A DNA stretch of 23,279 bases from an uncultured Clostridia bacterium (GTDB lineage: Bacteria > Bacillota > Clostridia > Oscillospirales > Acutalibacteraceae): assembly GCA_946042285.1 (NCBI GenBank), contig CAMGDK010000010.1:1-23279 (forward strand), written 5' to 3'. This document shows, piece after piece, positions 1 through 8,062 of the stretch. Made by a program: the position numbers and the translations under genes. Each line of letters starts with the position of its first letter. The stretch's first letter is position 1. Below the pieces are notes generated by a model. It saw only the letters and a list, made by a program, of their open reading frames with translations. It was not told where the DNA came from and made no database searches.

Positions 1-1
1 T

Positions 2-73
2 GTCAAGGTTAACGGCAAGACAAAGAAGGTATATTCCTCATGGTCAAAGGTTAAGACTGTAAAAACTAAATGA
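2..73 (+). CDS. C-terminal tail of a surface/fibronectin-III-like protein (5' partial)
   Basis: The second forward frame is open from the window edge to TGA at 71-73 and gives 23 residues ending in SSWSKVKTVKTK. This lysine/serine/valine-rich ending, with the sequence YSSWSKVK, resembles the last strand of fibronectin type III repeats that close many secreted or wall-bound proteins of gut Clostridia. A strong terminator follows 11 bases after the stop, which supports a real gene end. Only the tail is visible, so the function of the whole protein cannot be judged. The reading frame is well supported; the surface-protein identity is an inference from a short stretch. Confidence 0.6.
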   Translation, partial: VKVNGKTKKVYSSWSKVKTVKTK

Positions 74-84
74 ATACGGCAATA

Positions 85-111
85 GGAGAGCTTTGTGCTC
101 TCCTTTTTGCT
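85..111 (+). terminator. Intrinsic terminator of the upstream gene
   Basis: A perfect 7-bp stem, GGAGAGC (85-91) with GCTCTCC (97-103), encloses a 5-base loop and is followed directly by TTTTTGCTTTT. It lies 11 bases after the stop of the upstream partial gene and before the promoter of recD2. It therefore separates the two transcription units. Confidence 0.9.
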
Positions 112-128
112 TTTATGACAATAATTCC

Positions 129-158
129 TTGTTTTCTGTCTTGTTTTTATGATATAAT
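129..158 (+). promoter_or_regulatory. Probable sigma-A promoter of recD2
   Basis: TTGTTT (129-134), an 18-base spacer and a perfect TATAAT (153-158) sit just after the terminator and 17 bases before the ATG at 175. The predicted transcript start is near 165, leaving a leader of about 10 bases with only a weak ribosome site (GGTGAA). Confidence 0.6.
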
Positions 159-174
159 ACATGCGGTGAAATTT

Positions 175-2397
175 ATGTCAGAAGAGCTTGAAAATCTAAC
201 AGGTATAATTGAAGATATAAAATATTGCAACGAGTCAAACGGATATGCAATAGTTGAGATTGCTGCTGACGGCGATTATGAAATCGTTGTCGGCACGCTT
301 GGCAGTGTCGTTATCGGAGAAGAAATTGTCTTTCAGGGCGAATGGGTTATGCATCCAACGTTTGGAAGGCAGTTTAAGGCGGCGCGTCTTCAAAGGTCAA
401 TGCCTGCCGATGCCGCAGGTATGCTTCGCTTTTTGTCCGGCGGTATAGTAAAGGGTGTTAGGGAGGCTACTGCTTCAAAAATTGTTGATATGTTCGGCTC
501 GGATACATTCAATGTTATAGAGAATGAGCCTGAGCGCCTTGCTCAGATTAAGGGTATCAGCAAGAAAAAGGCTCTTGAAATCAGCAGAGATTTCAAAATG
601 CAGTTTGCCGCAAGGGATATTATGAACGGACTTGCAGAGCTTGGACTTAATCAGCAGGAGGCTTTTCAGGCATATAATCTTTATCAGTCCTATGCTCTTG
701 ATATTATCAAGGAAAATCCCTATGCGTTTGTAGCAGAGAATACAGGATTTACATTTGAGCGTGCAGACGAGATTGCCATGAATATGGATGAACCGCCTTC
801 GTTTGATTACAGGAGTCAGGCAGGTGTTGTTTATGTTGTTAGGTACAATCTTAATAACGGTCACACATGCTTGCCCAGAAGCAGTGTCATCAAGCCTGCA
901 CGGGCGCTGCTTGATTGCTCGGAGGATGAGGCTGAGATTGCAATAGATAACGCTATTGAGGCGAAGCAGCTTGTACAAATTGATATTAACGGCAAGGATT
1001 TTTTATTTTTGCCGGAAATCTACACAGCGGAATTGTCTATTGCCGAGAGATTACAGGTGATGCTTAATTTTCCGCCTGCAAAAAATGAAATATCCGCCTC
1101 GGAGATTTATGCATTTGAAAGCGAAAACGGTATCACCTTTGATGAAAAGCAACGGCAGGCTATCGAAATTGCGGTTAATAAGGGTATTCTTATACTTACC
1201 GGCGGTCCCGGCACAGGTAAAACAACAACGGTTAAAGGCATCATTACACTTATGAAAAACAGAGGACTTGATGTAGCATTAACCGCTCCGACAGGCAGGG
1301 CAGCCAAGCGTATGAGTGAGCTTACGGGATACGAGGCGAAGACGATACACAGACTGCTTGAGGTTGAATACAGGGAGGGAAGCGTCGAGCCGACATTTAC
1401 ACATAATTTGAGAAATCCTCTTGATTGCGATGCAGTAATAGTTGACGAGCTTTCTATGGTTGATGTTACGCTTTTTTCAGCGCTTCTTGATGCTTTGCCG
1501 CTTTCGTGCCGTCTTATTATGGTTGGTGACAAGGATCAGCTTCCGCCGGTCGGCGCAGGCAATGTGTTGGCAGACTTGATTAAAAGCGGACTTTTCGGTG
1601 TTGTCAGCCTTGATAAGATTTTCCGTCAGGCTATGGAAAGCAAGATTGTGTCAAATGCTCACAGAGTCGTTAAGGGTGAAATGCCCTTGCTTGATAATGC
1701 AGACCCCGACAGTGATTTCTTTTTGCTTAACGAGGATTCCAGATTTAACGCTCCGAAAAAGATTGTAAATCTTGTAACAAGGCGTATTCCCGTAGGGTAT
1801 GGCTTTGATCCTCTTAAAGAAATTCAGGTGCTTTGCCCGAGCAGAAAGGGTGACACCGGAACGGAAAATCTCAATGCTCTTCTTCAGGAGAAGCTTAATC
1901 CGTATTCACCCGATAAAAAGCAAATTAAGTATAAGGGATATACCTTGCGCGAGGGCGACAAGGTAATGCAGATAAAGAATAACTATGATGTGCCATGGTT
2001 TAAAGGTGATGAAAGCGGCACAGGCGTTTTTAACGGCGATATAGGTATTTTAACCAGAATAGACAGAGCATCGGACATTATCAATGTCCTTTACGACGAC
2101 AGGGAGGCTATGTATAGCTTCAACAATATCGGTGAGCTTGAGCTTGCTTATGCCATGACAGTGCATAAAAGTCAGGGTAGTGAGTTTGAAGCAGTTGTGC
2201 TTCCTGTTATAGGTACACCGCCGAAGCTTGCATATAGAAATTTATTTTACACTGCGGTTACAAGAGCAAAGGATTTGCTCGTCGTTGTCGGTAACGAGGC
2301 ATCTGTTAGGGCTATGGTCGATAACGACAAAAAAAGCAGGCGATACAGTGCACTTGTTTACTTTTTATCTGTTGACAATAACGAAGATTTAAAGTAA
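175..2397 (+). CDS. recD2: RecD2-like ATP-dependent 5'-3' DNA helicase
   Basis: This is a 740-residue superfamily 1B helicase of the RecD2/YrrC type, the RecD-like protein of bacteria that acts without RecBC in DNA repair and replication. The N-terminal region (about 1-110) is followed by a helix-hairpin-helix stretch near residue 123 (IKGISKKKALEI). The helicase motifs are complete: Walker A GGPGTGKTTT (from 343), Walker B VDELSMVD (from 423), motif III GDKDQLPPVGAG (from 451), VHKSQGSEF (from 663) and YTAVTRAKD (from 692, with the arginine finger at R697). The frame stays open back to an ATG at 70, but that extension runs through the upstream terminator and the promoter. ATG 175 gives MSEELENLTG, the usual start for this family. 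The mreB-like gene follows 36 bases later and is probably co-transcribed. Confidence 0.93.
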   Translation: MSEELENLTGIIEDIKYCNESNGYAIVEIAADGDYEIVVGTLGSVVIGEEIVFQGEWVMHPTFGRQFKAARLQRSMPADAAGMLRFLSGGIVKGVREATASKIVDMFGSDTFNVIENEPERLAQIKGISKKKALEISRDFKMQFAARDIMNGLAELGLNQQEAFQAYNLYQSYALDIIKENPYAFVAENTGFTFERADEIAMNMDEPPSFDYRSQAGVVYVVRYNLNNGHTCLPRSSVIKPARALLDCSEDEAEIAIDNAIEAKQLVQIDINGKDFLFLPEIYTAELSIAERLQVMLNFPPAKNEISASEIYAFESENGITFDEKQRQAIEIAVNKGILILTGGPGTGKTTTVKGIITLMKNRGLDVALTAPTGRAAKRMSELTGYEAKTIHRLLEVEYREGSVEPTFTHNLRNPLDCDAVIVDELSMVDVTLFSALLDALPLSCRLIMVGDKDQLPPVGAGNVLADLIKSGLFGVVSLDKIFRQAMESKIVSNAHRVVKGEMPLLDNADPDSDFFLLNEDSRFNAPKKIVNLVTRRIPVGYGFDPLKEIQVLCPSRKGDTGTENLNALLQEKLNPYSPDKKQIKYKGYTLREGDKVMQIKNNYDVPWFKGDESGTGVFNGDIGILTRIDRASDIINVLYDDREAMYSFNNIGELELAYAMTVHKSQGSEFEAVVLPVIGTPPKLAYRNLFYTAVTRAKDLLVVVGNEASVRAMVDNDKKSRRYSALVYFLSVDNNEDLK

Positions 2398-2433
2398 CAT
2401 AATCATATTGATATTTTTTATAGGGATGTTTCT

Positions 2434-3462
2434 ATGTTTGGATATGATTTAGGTATAGATTTAGGCACCTCATCAGTTGTGATTTCTGTTGTAGGTAAAG
2501 GCGTTGTGTTAGATGAGCCGGCTTATGTTGCCTATGATACAGAAAGTGAAAAGCTGCTTTATGCAGGTAAAAGAGCGTATCATTTGCAGGGCAGGGAGCC
2601 GAGCGGTGTTCAGGTAATACAGCCGATTACATCAGGAGCAGTCAGCAATTATTCGCTCGCTCAACAAATGGTTGAGTATTTTATGAATAAGGTATTAAAA
2701 AAGAATGTTTTTAAGCCGAGGGTTGTTGCCGCAATACCGTCAGGCAGTACAGATGTTGAAAACAGGACTCTCATTTCCGTTTTGATTTCGGCAGGCGCTC
2801 GCTCTGTTTGCTTGATTGAGGAGTCGCTTTGCTCTGCACTTGGATCGGGTGTTGATCCACTCAATCCGAGCGGTGTATTTGTAATTAACTCAGGTGCAGG
2901 CACAACGGATATGGCAGTTGTCAGTCAAGGCTCAATGAGTCAAAGTGAGCTTGTTAAGATCGGCGGCAACGATTTTGATGATGCCATTATTAAATATCTT
3001 AAGGATAAGCACGGTCTTCTTGTAGGCTTGCGTACTGCCGAGGAAATAAAGAAAAATATCGGCTGTGCCGTTAAGCGCGAGCATGATGTTTCCATGCAGG
3101 CAAAGGGTAGGAATACATTATCAGGCTTGCCTAAGGTTGTTGAAATTACAGGCAACGAGATTTGCGAGGCTCTTTCTCCGTTGCTTAATGAAATAACATC
3201 TGTTGCAAAGGCTATGTTTGAAAGAACATCGCCGCAGCTCGTTGCAGATATTACAAACTCAAGCCTTCTTTTAACGGGTGGCTCTGCACAGCTTTACGGA
3301 TTTGACAGGCTTATTGCAGATGCACTCGGTCTTGAGGTTACAGTACCGGTAAGGCCAAACCATTGTGCATCCAAGGGATGCGAGGTCGCACTTAAAAAGC
3401 TTCATATTCTCGATCAGTACGGCTACTCGTTCAAGACTAAGGAAGAGGTTAGAATAAGATAA
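2434..3462 (+). CDS. MreB/Mbl-family bacterial actin, diverged
   Basis: This 342-residue protein aligns along its whole length with the cell-shape actins MreB and Mbl, which form membrane filaments that guide lateral wall synthesis. Visible motifs are phosphate-1 DLGTSS (from residue 9), KGVVLDEP, the IEES segment that carries the catalytic glutamate region (E129/E130), RTAEEIKKNIG, the GLP segment, and the adenosine motif LLTGGSAQLYGFD. The phosphate-2 motif is altered: the usual DIGGGTT reads NSGAGTT, with Asn152 where the family has Asp. The adenosine motif has GGS for GGG. No mreC or mreD lies nearby. A ribosome site AGGGA (2422-2426) lies 7 bases before the ATG. It is probably a second, specialised paralogue rather than the main MreB. 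That last point is inference. Confidence 0.88.
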   Translation: MFGYDLGIDLGTSSVVISVVGKGVVLDEPAYVAYDTESEKLLYAGKRAYHLQGREPSGVQVIQPITSGAVSNYSLAQQMVEYFMNKVLKKNVFKPRVVAAIPSGSTDVENRTLISVLISAGARSVCLIEESLCSALGSGVDPLNPSGVFVINSGAGTTDMAVVSQGSMSQSELVKIGGNDFDDAIIKYLKDKHGLLVGLRTAEEIKKNIGCAVKREHDVSMQAKGRNTLSGLPKVVEITGNEICEALSPLLNEITSVAKAMFERTSPQLVADITNSSLLLTGGSAQLYGFDRLIADALGLEVTVPVRPNHCASKGCEVALKKLHILDQYGYSFKTKEEVRIR

Positions 3463-3487
3463 TTTTTAATAATTCAGGAGGTGTACT

Positions 3488-4342
3488 GTGGATAGATTTT
3501 CAAAGCTGAATCCAAGGGTAAGCCTCCTGTTTTTTGCAATAATTATAGTTGTCAGCCTTGCTTTGTTTAATCCGATATATTTGCTTGTCAGCCTTATGGC
3601 TGCATTTTTGTACAGCGTTAAGCTTAACGGCAAATCAGCCGTCAAATCGTTGGTTTTATTTGTAATACCCGTGATATTGTTTACAGGTGTGTTTAATATG
3701 ATTTTCACATCGTACGGTGATACGGTGTTATTCAATGTGTTTAAAAAGGATTTTACACTTGAAGGCTTTTTTTACGGAGTGTGTACAGGCTTATCGCTCG
3801 GCTGCCTAATAATGTGGATTTCATGCTATTCCTCAGTGATGACAACGGACAGGCTGTTGTCGGCTTTTTCAAGGATTGCACCTGATATTTCTCTTACGCT
3901 TTCGATGATATTAGCGTTTTTACCGAGATTAAAAAAGAATGCATTAGAGATAAACGATGCAAGATTTTTATACGACAGTGAAAAAAATAAACTCAAAAAA
4001 AGCTTAAATAGCTTTTCTGCACTTGTTTCACTAACGCTTGAGGAAAGCATTGAACTTGCCGAGTCTATGAAGGCGAGAGGATTTAATAAAAACAGAAAAG
4101 CATATAGCAGATATGCCTTTACTGTCAAAGATGCACTGATAATGCTTTTGATGATTGTGTTGACGGTATCCGCAATTGCATTTAAAATATCGGGTAAAGC
4201 CGAATTTATTTTTGAGCCTAAAATCTATATGGTCGATTTTTCGCCATTAGGCTGTTTTATTTATGCAACGCTTTGCTTTTTACCGCTTATTATTGATGCT
4301 ACGGAGGATTTGAAATGGCTTTACATAAAATCGAAAACTTAA
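3488..4342 (+). CDS. ecfT: ECF transporter transmembrane component EcfT
   Basis: This 284-residue membrane protein is the coupling subunit of an energy-coupling-factor vitamin or metal importer. It links the ATPases to the substrate-binding S component in the cytoplasmic membrane. Hydrophobic stretches lie near residues 13-45, 52-75, 95-118, 130-150, 210-235 and 255-275. A basic cytoplasmic segment carries the family's ATPase-coupling motif KARGF (A196-R197-G198). The start is GTG at 3488, set by AGGAGGTG at 3476-3483. The 3' end overlaps the ATPase gene by 28 bases, which points to translational coupling. Length and motif placement are normal for EcfT. Confidence 0.9.
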   Translation: MDRFSKLNPRVSLLFFAIIIVVSLALFNPIYLLVSLMAAFLYSVKLNGKSAVKSLVLFVIPVILFTGVFNMIFTSYGDTVLFNVFKKDFTLEGFFYGVCTGLSLGCLIMWISCYSSVMTTDRLLSAFSRIAPDISLTLSMILAFLPRLKKNALEINDARFLYDSEKNKLKKSLNSFSALVSLTLEESIELAESMKARGFNKNRKAYSRYAFTVKDALIMLLMIVLTVSAIAFKISGKAEFIFEPKIYMVDFSPLGCFIYATLCFLPLIIDATEDLKWLYIKSKT

Positions 4343-5772
4343 GCTTTTCATACGCTCTGTCACAAGATAAGGCATTAAGCAATATCAGCCTTGAGATTGA
4401 AAAGGGCGAATTTGTTTTGTTAATGGGCAAAAGCGGCAGTGGCAAATCAACTCTTTTGCGTATGATTAAAGAGGAGCTTGCACCTGCGGGAGAAATGAAC
4501 GGCACAATTGAGTGCAATGCCGCTAATATCGGCTATACTGTTCAAAATCCCGATAATTCTTTTGTTTCCGGTGTTGTCGGGAATGAGCTTGCGTTTGCGC
4601 TTGAGAATAAAGCCTATGATAGCAAGCTAACCGCCGTTAAAATCGGTGAAATAGCTTCATACTTTAATTTGAAGCTTGATGATGATATTGATAAAATGTC
4701 AGGCGGTGAAAGAGCATTGACCGCTATTGCGGCGGCAATGGTCGATAATGCTGATTTGCTTTTACTTGATGAACCGTTTTCACAACTCGATCCTAAGGCT
4801 GTTTGCGATACTGCTTCAATGCTTTCAAGGCTTAATAAGGAGCTTGGGGTTACAATAATAATATCTTCACATTCATCAAACGAGATTATTCCATTTGCCG
4901 ACAGAATTGTTGTTCTTGAAAACGGCAGGATAATGTGTGACGATACGATTGAAAATGCCGTTAAGAAAAATGAGCTTCTACCGTATTTTCCGCCTATTAC
5001 ACAGTTGTTTAAGGAAAGACCTCTCACCGTTGATGTTGCACAGAAATATGCAGAGTCATTAACTGAAAGACCGATGACGGAATTAATCAATACCGAAGCT
5101 ACTGTGGATTTGAAAAACATAACCTTTGCATACGGTAAAAAGGAAAAGGATATTCTTGCAAGCCTGAATTATTCTGCATACAAGGGTAAAATCAATGCAA
5201 TAATCGGCTCAAACGGCAGCGGTAAAACAACGCTTTTAAAGCTGATTGCAGGTATAAGCAAGGCATACAGCGGTAAGGTTAAGCTAAAGGGTAAGCCTTG
5301 CTATATGCCTCAAAATGTTAAATATCTTTTCACAAAGGATACCGTTAAGGAGGAAATAAGCGAGGATACGGCAATGCAGCTCGGTATTGAGGATTGTCTT
5401 GACAGCCACCCTTATGATATTAGCGGCGGTCAGGCGCAGATGTTAGCTCTTGGAATGATGCTTGAGCAGAATGCCGATATTATTCTGCTTGACGAGCCTG
5501 CAAAGGCACTCGATTACTCGTTGAAAAAGCAGCTTGCAGATATTCTTCGTAATCTCTGTGATGATGGCAAAACTGTAATTATTGTGTCGCATGATCTTGA
5601 TTTTCTCGGTGAGTTTGCCGATTATGTATCTTTTTTGTCAGACGGGCGTATTACATTAACTGATACTGCAAGAAATGTGTTCTCGTCTCTTGATTTTTAT
5701 ACAACGCAAATACGAAGGGCAACAAAGGGTACTTTAAATTCTGCAGTCTCATCAAAGGATGTTATAGTATGA
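4315..5772 (+). CDS. Fused double ECF ATPase (EcfA-EcfA')
   Basis: This 485-residue protein carries two complete ABC ATPase domains in one chain, the YkoD-like arrangement in which one polypeptide replaces separate EcfA1 and EcfA2. Domain 1 has Walker A GKSGSGKST (38-46), Q-loop VQNPDN, signature MSGGE, Walker B LLLLDEPFSQLD and switch histidine SSHSS. Domain 2 has GSNGSGKT (298-305), Q-loop MPQNV, signature ISGGQ, Walker B IILLDEPAKALD and SHDLD. Both catalytic glutamates are present, so both sites look active. GGAGG (4303-4307) lies 7 bases before the ATG. The stop overlaps the start of the S component (ATGA). It supplies ATP-driven force for the transporter formed with its neighbours. Confidence 0.93.
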   Translation: MALHKIENLSFSYALSQDKALSNISLEIEKGEFVLLMGKSGSGKSTLLRMIKEELAPAGEMNGTIECNAANIGYTVQNPDNSFVSGVVGNELAFALENKAYDSKLTAVKIGEIASYFNLKLDDDIDKMSGGERALTAIAAAMVDNADLLLLDEPFSQLDPKAVCDTASMLSRLNKELGVTIIISSHSSNEIIPFADRIVVLENGRIMCDDTIENAVKKNELLPYFPPITQLFKERPLTVDVAQKYAESLTERPMTELINTEATVDLKNITFAYGKKEKDILASLNYSAYKGKINAIIGSNGSGKTTLLKLIAGISKAYSGKVKLKGKPCYMPQNVKYLFTKDTVKEEISEDTAMQLGIEDCLDSHPYDISGGQAQMLALGMMLEQNADIILLDEPAKALDYSLKKQLADILRNLCDDGKTVIIVSHDLDFLGEFADYVSFLSDGRITLTDTARNVFSSLDFYTTQIRRATKGTLNSAVSSKDVIV

Positions 5773-6455
5773 AAAAGGTTGTAACTCCTGCAGTTATGGT
5801 TATAACGCTTTTGGGAGTAATAATATGGCAGCTTTTCAGCAGTACAACAAGCTATTATCTTGTCAGCGTAGCTATATTGATTTTGTCAATGCTGCCGTTT
5901 TTGATAAGCTTTGAAAGAAGCGACAAGTCAGCATCGGAGCTTGCAATTCTTGCCGGAATAACAGCACTTGCAGTTGCGGGAAGAGCAGTCTTTTATCTTG
6001 TGCCGCAGGTTAAGCCTATTGCGGCAGTGGTGGCAGTCGGCGGCGTTTGTCTTGGTGCAAAAAAAGGATATATCATAGGCTGCTTTTCCATGTTTATATC
6101 TAATTTTATTTTCGGTCAGGGGGCATGGACTCCCTTTCAAATGGTCGGCATGGGACTTGTCGGGTTGATATTCGCAGCTGTATTTAACAAAATAAAATGC
6201 AACAGGATTTCACTTTGTATTGTTGGATTTCTTTCTGTTTTCATTGTGTATGGATTTATAGTTGACACCTCGTCCGTGTTGTTTTTGAGTACGGATTTAG
6301 ATGTGAAATCGGCGCTTGCAGTGTATTTGAGCGGATTGCCGTTTAATTTGACATTCGCAGCTTCTACTGCTGTTTTCCTGTTTGTGTTTGGTGAACAGCT
6401 TGTGAAAAAGATAAATAGGATTACTATTAAATACGGGATTGATAATTATGGATAA
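5769..6455 (+). CDS. ECF transporter S component (substrate-binding membrane subunit)
   Basis: This 228-residue hydrophobic protein has about six membrane segments (near 5-25, 30-48, 54-76, 82-112, 120-140, 145-165 and 185-210, some of them short). It contains the stretches VPQVKPIAAVVAVGG and FGQGAWTPFQM between segments, which fit the ECF riboflavin/cobalamin-type S-component superfamily. It begins in the ATGA overlap with the double-ATPase gene, so T, A-A' and S subunits form one dedicated transporter. The substrate cannot be read from the sequence. A cobalamin-type (CbrT-like) role is one possibility, since related clostridial proteins with the FGQG motif carry that label, but I hold this loosely. 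No riboswitch is visible upstream of the gene cluster. Confidence 0.8.
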   Translation: MKKVVTPAVMVITLLGVIIWQLFSSTTSYYLVSVAILILSMLPFLISFERSDKSASELAILAGITALAVAGRAVFYLVPQVKPIAAVVAVGGVCLGAKKGYIIGCFSMFISNFIFGQGAWTPFQMVGMGLVGLIFAAVFNKIKCNRISLCIVGFLSVFIVYGFIVDTSSVLFLSTDLDVKSALAVYLSGLPFNLTFAASTAVFLFVFGEQLVKKINRITIKYGIDNYG

Positions 6456-6699
6456 TAAAATTGTTGATAAGATTTGCAATACTGCATTTACTCTTTCCGT
6501 AATCGGTGTGTGTATAGTGGGAATATGTCCTGCATTTGCATGCATGCCGATTGCTGTTGATATTGTGCTAAGGCAGAAGGGAATAGCGCTTGAGGGCTTA
6601 AATTTAAGCAAAATGAAAAAGGCGCGATTTATGTCTGTTGTATCACTTGTAATGTTTGCAATAGATTTGGTAATTGCATATAAGTTTTTAGCTAATTGA
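6448..6699 (+). CDS. Small two-helix membrane protein linked to the ECF operon
   Basis: From ATG 6448 the product is 83 residues; an in-frame TTG at 6439 would add three residues. Two hydrophobic helices are visible, near residues 11-39 (FTLSVIGVCIVGI, with CPAFACMPIAVD following) and 58-80 (VVSLVMFAIDLVIAYKF). A short basic loop (LSKMKKAR) joins them. The gene overlaps the end of the S-component gene by 8 bases, so it is almost certainly co-translated with the transporter. I do not recognise the family. Position suggests an accessory subunit or regulator of the ECF complex, but nothing in the sequence proves it. Codon use looks like that of its neighbours, and no terminator with a T-tract follows. 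Confidence 0.7.
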   Translation: MDNKIVDKICNTAFTLSVIGVCIVGICPAFACMPIAVDIVLRQKGIALEGLNLSKMKKARFMSVVSLVMFAIDLVIAYKFLAN

Positions 6700-6702
6700 T
6701 AT

Positions 6703-6730
6703 TGCTAATTATTTAAATTTGTGCTAATAT
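6703..6730 (+). promoter_or_regulatory. Possible weak promoter of the flavodiiron gene
   Basis: TTGCTA (6703-6708), a 16-base spacer and TAATAT (6725-6730) precede the gene by about 32 bases. The same stretch holds three GCTAAT copies (6691, 6704, 6723). A perfect TTGACA at 6738-6743 is too close to the start codon to serve. Confidence 0.3.
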
Positions 6731-6762
6731 TTGCTTGTTGACATTTTTTAGGAGGATAATAT

Positions 6763-7920
6763 ATGAAGCCTGTAATTACAGATACAATTAAGTACATAGG
6801 TGTTGATGACAGGGATATTGACCTTTTTGAAAGTCAGTACATTGTTCCAAACGGTATTTCATACAACTCTTATGTAATTATTGATGAAAAAATTGCTGTC
6901 ATGGATTCAGTAGATAAAAGAAAGGCAAAGGAATGGCTTAATAACCTTAAGGCAGAGCTTAACGGTAAAGCTCCCGATTATCTTGTTATTCAGCATCTTG
7001 AGCCGGACCATTCAGGCAGTGTTAAGATGTTTTGTGACGAATATCCAAATGCCGTAATTGTTTGCTCTGCAAAGGCAAAGGCAATGATGCCGCAGTTTTT
7101 TGATGTTCAAAATAATGTTGAAGCTAAAGCGGAGGGCGACACACTTGAGCTTGGCAGTCATACATTAACATTCGTTATGGCGCCGATGGTTCATTGGCCT
7201 GAGGTTATGGTTACTTATGAAAGCAGCGAGAGAGTTCTTTTCTCTGCAGATGCATTCGGTAAATTCGGTGCGCTTGATGCAGATGAGGGCTGGTCGTGCG
7301 AGGCAAGAAGATATTACTTTAATATCGTCGGCAAGTACGGCGCTCCCGTTAAAGCTCTTTTAGGTAAAGCAGCAGGTCTTGATATTGCTTGTATTTGTCC
7401 GCTTCACGGTCCTATTCTTACAGATACAATTCCCGATGTTCTTAAGCTTTACACAACATGGTCAGCTTATGAGCCTGAGGATCAGGGCGTGTTTATTGCT
7501 TATGCTTCAATCCACGGTAATACTGCACAGGCTGCCGAGATGATTAAGGAAATGCTTGAGAAAAAGGGTTGCCCGAGAGTTGCAATTGCAGACCTTTCAA
7601 GAGACGATATTGCAGAGTGTGTTGAGGACGGCTTCAGGCACAGCACTCTTCTTTGCATGGCTTCAAGCTATGACGGCGGCGTGTTTGCACCGATGAGCGA
7701 TTATATCCACCATTTACAGAGTAAGGCATTCCAAAACAGAAAGGTTGCATTTGTTGAAAACGGTTCGTGGGCTCCGTCTGCCGCAAGAGCAATGAAGGCT
7801 GAATTTGAGCAAATGAAGAATATTACATTCGTCGGTGATGTTGTTACGATTAAGACAACCTTAAACGACGATACCGTTGCTCAGCTTGACGCACTTGCAG
7901 AAGCAATTAAAGAAGGATAA
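6763..7920 (+). CDS. fprA: Flavodiiron protein (A-type flavoprotein, O2/NO reductase)
   Basis: This 385-residue cytoplasmic enzyme reduces dioxygen to water, or nitric oxide to N2O, at a di-iron centre and protects anaerobes. The N-terminal metallo-beta-lactamase-like domain carries the iron ligands H78-x-E80-x-D82-H83 (HLEPDHSG), H144 (MVHWPE), D163 (SADAFG) and H215 (PLHGPI). The C-terminal flavodoxin domain begins near 240 with YASIHGNTAQ, the FMN phosphate loop. There is no C-terminal rubredoxin or reductase extension, so electrons must come from a separate partner not seen here. GGAGG (6751-6755) lies 7 bases before the ATG. The gene has its own terminator and is probably monocistronic. 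Length and ligand set are normal. Confidence 0.94.
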   Translation: MKPVITDTIKYIGVDDRDIDLFESQYIVPNGISYNSYVIIDEKIAVMDSVDKRKAKEWLNNLKAELNGKAPDYLVIQHLEPDHSGSVKMFCDEYPNAVIVCSAKAKAMMPQFFDVQNNVEAKAEGDTLELGSHTLTFVMAPMVHWPEVMVTYESSERVLFSADAFGKFGALDADEGWSCEARRYYFNIVGKYGAPVKALLGKAAGLDIACICPLHGPILTDTIPDVLKLYTTWSAYEPEDQGVFIAYASIHGNTAQAAEMIKEMLEKKGCPRVAIADLSRDDIAECVEDGFRHSTLLCMASSYDGGVFAPMSDYIHHLQSKAFQNRKVAFVENGSWAPSAARAMKAEFEQMKNITFVGDVVTIKTTLNDDTVAQLDALAEAIKEG

Positions 7921-7933
7921 CACATAATGATTA

Positions 7934-7969
7934 AGAGCTACTGTTCGATTGAATGGTAGTTCTTTTTTT
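7934..7969 (+). terminator. Intrinsic terminator after fprA
   Basis: A 13-bp stem, with some G-U pairs, joins AGAGCTACTGTTC (7934-7946) and GAATGGTAGTTCT (7951-7963) over a GATT loop. A run of seven T residues ends at 7969. It lies 14 bases after the fprA stop. Confidence 0.85.
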
Positions 7970-8003
7970 CGATGTCAATTGTAATTTGAAATAAACATTT
8001 TTG

Positions 8004-8032
8004 TTGCATGCCGTTAAGGTATATGATAAAAT
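8004..8032 (+). promoter_or_regulatory. Probable promoter of the GH31-GH2-acpS-nnr unit
   Basis: TTGCAT (8004-8009), a 17-base spacer and TAAAAT (8027-8032) lie between the fprA terminator and the GH31 start at 8063. An overlapping TATGAT at 8022-8027 is a weaker alternative -10. No obvious catabolite-response element was seen. Confidence 0.5.
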
Positions 8033-8062
8033 TAAGTTACTTAATGCAAAGGGGTTTAAGAT

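Noticed and set aside
475..978. A long reverse-strand frame inside recD2
   Set aside because: It runs antisense to conserved helicase sequence, has no ribosome site and shows no recognisable protein features. The same holds for other long antisense frames, such as 1107-1532, 4614-5120 and 9416-9952.
6738..6743. A perfect TTGACA before fprA
   Set aside because: A -10 at normal spacing would fall on the start codon, with no TATAAT there.
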